From Bos javanicus (lineage: Eukaryota > Chordata > Mammalia > Artiodactyla > Bovidae): a DNA stretch of 64,000 nt. Location: the NCBI RefSeq assembly GCF_032452875.1, contig NC_083897.1, positions 9,654,854 through 9,718,853 on the forward strand, in the 5' to 3' direction. Of the stretch, positions 57,212 to 64,000 are shown piece by piece (position 1 is the first letter of the stretch; every line of letters begins with the position of its first letter). A program made the position numbers and the translations under genes. The notes under the pieces are model-generated. The model saw nothing but the letters and a program-made list of their open reading frames with translations. It was not told where the DNA came from and made no database searches.

Positions 57212-60200
57212 ACGGGATCATACTTATCAATAATTACCTTAAATGTAAATGGTTGAATGCCCCAACCAGAAGACAAAGACTGGCTGAATGGATACAAAAA
57301 CATGACCCCTATATATGTGGTCCACAAGACACCCACCTCAAAACAAGGGACACATACAGACTGAAAGTGAAGGGCTGGAAAAAGATATTCCACACAAATA
57401 GAGACCAAAAGAAAGCAGGAGTAGCAATACTCATATCAGATAAAATAGACATTAAAACAAAGGCTGTGAAAAGAGACAAAGGAGGACACTACATAATGAT
57501 CAATGGATCAATCCAAGAAGATATAACAATTATAAATATATATGCACCCAACATAGGAACATCACAATATGTAAGGCAAATGCTAACAAGTATGAAAGGG
57601 GAAATTAACAATAACACAATAATAGTGGGAGACTTTAATACCCGACTCACACCTATGGATAGATCAACTAAACAGAAAATTAACAAGGAAACACAAACTT
57701 TAAATGATACAAAAGACCAGTTAGACCTAATTGATATCTATAGGACATTTCACCCCAAAACAATGAATTTCACCTTTTTCTCAAGTGCACACGAAACTTC
57801 TTCAAGATAGATCACATCCTGGGCCATAAATCTAGCCTTGGTAAATTAAAAAAAAATTGAAATCATTCCAAGCATCTTTTCTGAGCATAATGCAGTAAGA
57901 TTAAATGTCAATTACAGGAGAAAAACTATTAAAAATCCAAACACATAGAGGTTGAACAACACACTGCTGAATAACAAACAAATCACAGAAGAAATCAAAA
58001 AAGAAATCAAAATATGCATAGAAATGAATGAAAATGAAAACAGAACAACCCAAAACCTATGGGACACCGTAAAATCAGTGCTAAGAGGAAGGTTCATAGC
58101 AATACAGGCTTACCTCAAGAAACAAGAAAAAAGTCAAATAAATAACCTAACTCTACACCTAAATCAACTAGAAAAGGAAGAAATTATGAACCTCACGGTT
58201 AGTAGAAGGAAAGAGATCTTTAAAATTAGGGCAGAAATAAATGCAAAAGAAACAAAAGAGACCATAGCAAAAATCAACAATACTAAAAGCTGGTTGTTTG
58301 AGAAGATAAATAAAATTGATAAACCATTACCAGACTCATCGAGAAACAAAGGGAGAAGAATCAAATCAACAAAATTAGAAATGAAAATGGAGAGATCACA
58401 ACAGACAACACAGAAATACAAAGGATCATAAAAGACTTATCAGCAACTACATGCCAATAAAATGGACAACTTGGAAGAAATGGACAAATTCTTAGAAAAG
58501 TACAACTTTCCAAAACTGATTCAGGAAGAAATAGAAAATCTTAACAGACCCATCACAACTACCGAAATTGAAACTGTAATCACAAATCTTCCAGCAAACA
58601 AAAGCCCAGGACGAGACGGCTTCACAGCTGAATTCTACCAAAAATTTAGAGAAGAGCTAACACCCATCCTACTCAAACTGTTCCAGAAAACTTTAGAGGA
58701 AGGTAAACTTCCAAACTCATTCTATGAGGCCACCATCACCCTAATAGCAAAACCTGACAAAGATGCCACAACAAAAGAAAACTACAGGTCAATATCACTG
58801 ATGAACATAGATGCAAAAATCCTGAACAAAATTCTAGCAAACAGAATCCAAGAATATATTAAAAAGATCATATGTCATGGCGAAATTGGCTTTATCCCAG
58901 GGATGCAAGGATTATTCAATATCTGCAAATCAATCAATGTAATGCACCACATTAACAAATTGAAAAAAAAATGATTATCTCAATAGATGCAGAGAAAGCC
59001 TTTGACAAAATTCAACATCCATTTATGATAAAAACCCTCCAGAAAGCAGGCATAGAAGGAACATACCTCAACATAATAAAAGCTATATATGACAAACCCT
59101 CAGCAAACATCCTCAATGGTGAATAACTGAAAGCATTTCCCCTAAAGTCAGGAGCAAGACAAGGGTGCCCACTCTCACTACTACTATTCAACATAGTTTT
59201 GGAAGTTTTGACCACAGCAATCAGAGCAGAAAAAGAAATAAAGGGAATCCAGATTGGAAAAGAAGAAGTAAAATCTCACTCTTTGCAGGTGACATGATCC
59301 TCTACATACAAAACCCTAAAGACTCCACCAGAAAATTACTAGACCTAATCAGTGAATATAGTTAACACAAAGAACTATATAAATTAACAAACAGAAATCG
59401 ACACACAGAAATCCCTTGCATTCCTATACACCAACCATTGGAAAACAGAGAAATTAAGGAAACAAGCCCATTCACTGTTGCAATGAAAAGAATAAAACAC
59501 TTAGGAATATATCTACCTAAAGAAACAAAGACCTAAATATAAAAAACTATAAAACACGGATGAAAGAAATAAAGAGGACACAAATAGATAGAGAAATATA
59601 CTATGATCATGGATTGGAAGAATCAATATAGTGAAAATGAGTATACTACCCATAGCAATCTATAGATTCAGCGCAATCCCTATCAAGCTGCTGCTGCTGC
59701 TGCTGCATCACTTTAGTCGTGTCTGACTCTGTGCGACCCCATAGACAGCAGCCCACCAGGCTTCCCAGAATATACAATGGAGAAAAGACAATCTATTTAA
59801 CAAGTGGTACTGGGAAAACTGGTCAACCACTTGTAAAGGAATGAAACTAGAACACTTTCTAACACCATACACAAAAATAAAGTCAAAATGGATTAAAGAT
59901 CTAAATGTAAGACCAGAAACTATAAAACTCCTAGATGAAAATATAGCCAAAACACTCTATGACATAAATCAAAGCAGGATCCTCTATGACCCACCTCCCA
60001 GAATATTGGAAATAAAAGCAAAAATAATCAAATGGGACCTAATTAAACCTAAAAACTTATCCACAACAAAGGAAACTATAAGCAAGATAAAAAGACAGCC
60101 TTCAGAATGGGAGAAAATTATAGCAATCGAAGCAATTGACAAATAATTAATCTCCAAAATATACAAGCAGCTCATGCAGCTCAATTCCAGAAAAATAAAT

Positions 60201-60825
60201 GACCCAATTAAAAAAATTTGCAAAAGAACTAAACAGACATCTCCCCAAAGAAGACATACAGATGGCTAACAAACACATAAAAAGATGCTCAACATCATTC
60301 TTTATCAGAGAAATGCAAATCAAAACCACAATGAGGTACCATTTCACACTAGTCAGAATGGCTGCTATCAAAAAGTCTACAAACAATAAATGCTGGAGAG
60401 GGTGTGGAGAAAAGGGAACCCTCTGACACTGTTGGTGGGAATGCAAACTACTACAGCTACCATGGAGAAAAGTGTGGAGATTCCTTTAAAAACTGGAAAT
60501 AGAACTGCCATATGACCCAGAAATACCACTGCTTGGCATACACACCAAGTAAACCAGAATTGAAAGAGACACGTGTACCCCAATGTTCATCACAGCACTG
60601 TTTATAATAGCCAGGACATGGAAAGAACCTAGATGTCCATCAGCATACGAATGGATAAGAAAGCCATGGTACATATACACAATGGAATATTACTCAGCTA
60701 TTAACAATAATACATTTGATTCAGTTCTAATGAGATGGATGAAACTGGAGCCTATTATACAGAGTGAAATAAGCTGGAAAGGAAAACACCAGTATAGTAT
60801 ACTAATGCATATATATGGAATTTAG
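57212..60825 (+). pseudogene. L1-BT copy 2 ORF2, start codon lost, RT box altered
   Basis: The start codon has become ACG (57,212-57,214). Endonuclease at 57,253-57,810: the catalytic Glu of the QETHL motif reads Asp (QDTHL), DFN is present in VGDFNTRLTPMDR, and the SDH motif reads SEH (near 57,885). RT: KSPGRDGFT at about 58,600, open to 58,974 where an A-run shifts the frame. The catalytic box at 59,282-59,293 reads FAGD. A SINE replaces part of the thumb region at about 59,689-59,765. C-terminal pieces at 59,841-60,146 and 60,583-60,825 end in HIYGI as in copy 1. At least four separate changes would each disable it. Confidence 0.93.
59689..59765 (-). repeat. BovA2 SINE fragment with ~280-bp L1 deletion
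   Basis: (CTG)n, then TTTAGTCGTGTCTGACTCTG and CAGCAGCCCACCAGGCTTCC, the reverse-read end of BovA2. L1 stops at ATCCCTATCAAGCT and resumes at AGAATATACAATGG. In copy 1 these points are about 280 bp apart (near 9,650 and 9,934). No TSD. Confidence 0.92.
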
Positions 60826-61183
60826 AAAGATGGTAATGATAACCCTATATTTGAGACAGCAAAAGAGACACAGATGTATAGAACAGTCTTTTGGACTCTG
60901 TGGGAAAGGGCAAGGGTAGGATGATTTGGGAGCATGGCATTGAAACATGTATATTATCATATATGAAATGGATCGCCAGTCCAGGTTTGAAGCATGAGAC
61001 AGGGTGCTTGGGGCTGGAGCACTGGGATGAGCCAGAGGGATGGGATGAGGAGGGAGGTGGGAGGGGGGTTCAGGATGGGGAACACATGTACACCCATGGC
61101 AGATTCATGTCATTATATGGCAAAACCACTACAATATTGTAAAGTAATTAGCCTCCAATGAAAATAAATAAATTATTAAAAAA
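60826..61183 (+). other. L1-BT copy 2 3'UTR and A-rich tail
   Basis: Ends with CACTACAATATTGTAAAGTA, ATTAGCCTCCAATGAAAATA, AATAAATTATTAAAAAAA. No canonical AATAAA other than the one in the A-rich end. Confidence 0.88.
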
Positions 61184-61196
61184 AACACTTAATACA
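61184..61196. repeat. Target-site duplication, right copy (L1-BT copy 2)
   Basis: AACACTTAATACA; pairs with 53,438-53,450 with one mismatch. Confidence 0.85.
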
Positions 61197-61950
61197 AAGA
61201 TAGACACAAGATTCGCAGCAAACAAAATATATAAATAAGCCAGTTTGGTAAAAGAAATACAATTATACTTGGTACTGAGACACAGTGTTCATAACAAACA
61301 CCCTCTTCCAACAATCCAAGTGATAACTCTACATGTGGACATCAACAGATGGTCAATACCAAAGTCAAATTGATTATATTCTTCACAGCTGAATATGGAG
61401 AAACTCTATACAATCAGCAAACAACAAGACCTGGAGCTGACTGTGGCTCAGATCATGAGTTCTTTATTGCAAAATTCAGACTTAAATTGAAGAAAGTAGG
61501 GAAAACCAATAGGCTGTTCAGGTATGACCTAAATCAAATCCCTTATGGTTATACAGTGGGAGTGACAAATAGATTCAAGGGATTAGATCTGATAGACAGA
61601 GTGCCTGAAGAACTATGGATGAAGGTTCATGCCATTGTACAGGAAGTGGTCCTTGAGATCATCTGCAAGGGAAAACAAATGCAAAAAGGTAAAATGGCTG
61701 TCTGAGGAAGCCTTACAAATAGCTGAAAAAAGAAGAACAGCTAAAGGCAAAGGAGAAAAGGAAAGATATACCCATCTGAATGCAGAGTTTCAGAGAATAG
61801 CAAGGAAAGATAAGAAAGCCTTCTTAAGTGTACAATGCAAAGAAATAGAGGAAAACAATAGAATGGGAAAGACTAGAGATCTCTTCAAGAAAATTAGATA
61901 CACCAAGAGAACATTCCATGCAAACATGATCATGATAAAAGACAGAAAAA

Positions 61951-62044
61951 GCGGATTCATGTTGATGTATGGCAAAAACCAGTACAATATTGTAAAGTAA
62001 TTAGCCTCCAATTAAAATAAATAAATTTATATTAAAAAAAAAAA
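61951..62044 (+). mobile_element. Small L1-BT 3' insertion in BovB, sense
   Basis: GCGGATTCATGTTGATGTAT, TACAATATTGTAAAGTAATT, AGCCTCCAATTAAAATAAAT, then A11: the last ~80 bp of L1-BT. BovB reads GACAGAAA before it and GGCAAGGACC after it. Confidence 0.92.
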
Positions 62045-62387
62045 GGCAAGGACCTAACAAGCATGAGATTAAGAGGAGGTGGCAATAATACACAGAACTA
62101 TGCTAAAAAGGTCTTAATGACCCGAATAACCACAATGGTGTGATTACTCACTTAGAGTCAGACATACTGGAGTGTGAAATTAACTGGGCCTTAGCAGGCA
62201 TTACTATGAACAAAGCTAATGGAGGTGATGGACTTCCAGCTGAGCTATTTCAAATTCTAAAAAATGATGCTATGAAAGTGTTGCACTCAATATGTCAGCA
62301 ATTTTGGAAAACTCATCAATGACCACAGGACTGGAAAAGGTGAGAAAGACAATGCCAAAGAATGTTCAAACTACCTTAAAATTGAGG

Positions 62388-62470
62388 CTTCCATGCTAGC
62401 TCAAACGGTAAAGAATCTGTCTGCAATACCGGAGACCTGGGTTAATCCCTGGGTCAGAAATATCTCCACT
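62388..62470 (+). repeat. tRNA-head-only SINE insertion in BovB
   Basis: GGCTTCCATGCTAGCTCAAA, GGTAAAGAATCTGTCTGCAA and GGGTTAATCCCTGGGTCAG are the Bov-tA tRNA-derived head, with the BovA body absent. TAAAATTGA before and TACAATTGA after suggest an imperfect TSD. Confidence 0.75.
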
Positions 62471-63798
62471 GTACAATTGAATTCATCTCACATGCTAGCA
62501 AGGTCATGCTCAAAATTCTCCAAGCAAGGCTTCAAAAATATGTGAACCGAGAACTTCCAGATGCACAAGCTGGATTTAGAAATGGCAGAGGAATCAGAGA
62601 TCAAATTGCCAACATTTATTGGATCATTGAATAAGCAAGGGAATTAAAACAGAAAAAAACAAATTATATGCTTCTGGTTCACTGACTATGCTAAAGCTTT
62701 TAACTATGTGGATCACAACAAACTGTGGAAAATTCTTAAAGAGATGGGAATAACAGACCACCTTTCCTGCCTCCTGAGAAACCTGTATGCAGGTCAAGAA
62801 ACAACAGTTAAAACTGGACATGGAACCAAGGACTAGAACAATGGTTCAAAATTGAGAAAGGAATACTTCAAGGCTATATATTGTCACCCTGCTTATTTAA
62901 TGTATGTGCAGAATGCATCATGCGAAATGCTGGGCTGGATGAATCACAAGCTAGAATTAAGATAGCCAGGAGAAATATCAACAACTTCAGATATTCCATT
63001 CACTTTCTATAGGAAGAAATCGAAGAGGAACTAAAGGTGAATTTTCATTCCAATCCCAAAGAAAGGCAATGCGAAAGAATATTCCAACCACTGCACAATT
63101 GCACTCATCTCACATGCTAGCAATGTAATACTCAAAATTCTCAAAGCTAAGCTTCAGCAGCATGTGAACAGAGAATTTCCAGATGTTCAAGCTGGATTTA
63201 GAAAAGGCAGAGGAACCAGAGATCAAACTGCCAACATCTGTTGGATCATAGAAAAAACAGGAGAGTTCCATAAAGCCATCTACTTCTGCTTTATTGACTA
63301 TGCCAAACCTTTGATTGTGTGGATCATAGCAAACTATGGAAAATTCTTGAACAGATGGGAATACTAGACAGCCTTACCTGCCTCCTGAGAAATCTGTATG
63401 CAGGTCAAGAAGCAACAATTAGAACAGGACATGGAACAATGGAGTGGATGTATAGAGTACATCAAGGCTGTATATCGTCACCTGCTTATTGAACTTATAT
63501 GCAGAGTACATCATGTGAAATGCTGGGCTGAATGAAGCAGAAGCTGGAAGCAAGACTGCTGGGAAAAATATGAATAACCTCAGATATTCAGATGACACCA
63601 CCCTTATGGCAGAAAGCAAAGAGGAATTAAAGAGCCTCTTGATGAAAGTGAAAGAGAATGAAAAAGCTGGCTTAAAACCAAACATTCAAAAAACGATGGT
63701 TTTCCCAGTAGTCATAAACGCGTGGGATAGCTGGATAGTGAAAAAGGCTGAGTGCCAAAGAATTAATGCCTTTGAGCTGTGATGCTGGAGAAGACTCT

Positions 63799-63873
63799 TT
63801 TTTTTAAATTTTATTTTATTTTTTAACTTTACAATATTGTATTGGTTTTGCCATATATCAACATGAATCCGCC
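63799..63873 (-). mobile_element. L1-BT 3' fragment, antisense, with target loss
   Basis: T8 and T-rich run, then AACTTTACAATATTGTATTG and ATATATCAACATGAATCCGC. BovB stops at GAGAAGACTCT and resumes at CAAGGAGATCAAACC. The intervening ~18-20 bp of BovB (TGAGAGTCCCTTGGACTG in other copies) is missing, and no TSD is present. Confidence 0.85.
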
Positions 63874-64000
63874 AAGGAGATCAAACCAGTCAATCTTAAA
63901 GAAAATCAACCCTGAATATTCATTGGAAGAACTGATGCTGAAGCTAAAACTCCAATTCTTTGGCCACCTGAGGAGAAGAGCCAACTCATTGGAAAAACCT

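Larger units (their letters stand above)
53451..61183 (+). mobile_element. Full-length L1-BT retrotransposon, copy 2 (dead)
   Basis: About 7.7 kb, plus strand, TSD 12/13. Order: 5'UTR (start GCCTAAGATGGCAG), ORF1, ORF2, 3'UTR and A-rich tail. A SINE replaces about 280 bp of ORF2. Frameshifts throughout. It lies in the opposite orientation to copy 1, about 37 kb away. Confidence 0.96.
61297..63780 (+). pseudogene. BovB ORF remnants in the rearranged copy
   Basis: Frame 61,349-61,705 holds the endonuclease C-terminus (CGSDHEF motif, KKVGKTNRLFRYDLNQIP) and the linker start. Frame 61,629-62,000 holds KWLSEEALQIAEKRRTA and is ended by the L1 insert. Frame 62,140-62,322 holds NKANGGDGLPAELFQIL. 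In the second pass, 63,164-63,367 holds DVQAGFRKGRGTRDQTANI, and the catalytic box at 63,585-63,596 reads YSDD. All are disconnected by stops and frameshifts. Confidence 0.88.
61285..64000 (+). mobile_element. Rearranged BovB LINE, sense, running off the window
   Basis: Starts in the endonuclease (CACCCTCTTCCAACAATCC) and continues through the linker and RT. It contains an L1-BT insert (61,951-62,044), a SINE-head insert (62,388-62,470), a second pass through the same RT region from about 63,035, an internal deletion near 63,690 and an L1 fragment at 63,799-63,873. The 3' end lies outside the window. Confidence 0.9.

Noticed and set aside
1..64000. Endogenous retrovirus or LTR proviruses
   Set aside because: No LTR pair, primer-binding site or retroviral gene motif was recognised. 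All RT-like motifs belong to L1 or BovB.

Overview
This window is ruminant nuclear DNA, probably from a pecoran such as cattle, sheep or goat. That call rests on the repeats. BovB (RTE clade) LINEs, Bov-tA and BovA2 SINEs, and bovine-type L1 (L1-BT) with its long 5'UTR occur together, and only ruminant genomes carry that set. The DNA is AT-rich. I found no host protein-coding gene that I could name, no rRNA gene, no genuine tRNA gene and no CRISPR array. Long open frames are decayed retrotransposon ORFs or their opposite-strand shadows. The LINE load (my rough estimate is well over half of the window) suggests a gene desert or X-like region, but that is inference.

Layout. 1-8,200: decayed L1 fragments in both orientations, a hAT-type DNA transposon relic, an unnamed ancient repeat and three SINEs. 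8,222-16,214: a full-length but dead L1-BT on the minus strand, with an exact 13-bp target-site duplication (TSD) and a 79-bp SINE fragment nested in it. 16,228-24,008: mostly non-repetitive DNA with old L1 3' ends, a MIR, a truncated BovB and SINEs. 24,019-30,099: an older minus-strand L1 that has lost its endonuclease segment and has a repetitive 5'UTR, interrupted by a BovB piece. 30,112-32,653: SINEs, then a BovB whose GC-rich 5' part appears inverted. 32,661-39,559: the least repetitive stretch. 39,560-52,449: BovB copies on both strands (one near full length at 47,146-50,504), L1 3' ends and SINEs. 53,451-61,183: a second full-length dead L1-BT, on the plus strand. 61,285 to the end: a scrambled BovB with smaller L1 and SINE insertions inside it.

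The elements are related as donors and recipients: LINE proteins mobilised both their own RNAs and the SINEs. The nesting gives relative ages, for example old L1, then L1-BT at 8,222, then SINE at 10,089. None of the LINE copies looks able to move: all have frameshifts or stops, and several also carry changes in the reverse-transcriptase catalytic box. The most informative sites are insertion-mechanism fossils. They include a twin-primed BovB with a perfect TSD, a chimeric internally deleted BovB with a perfect TSD, an L1 fragment inserted with loss of target, and two palindromes born inside L1 sequence. I do not see an undescribed gene system here.
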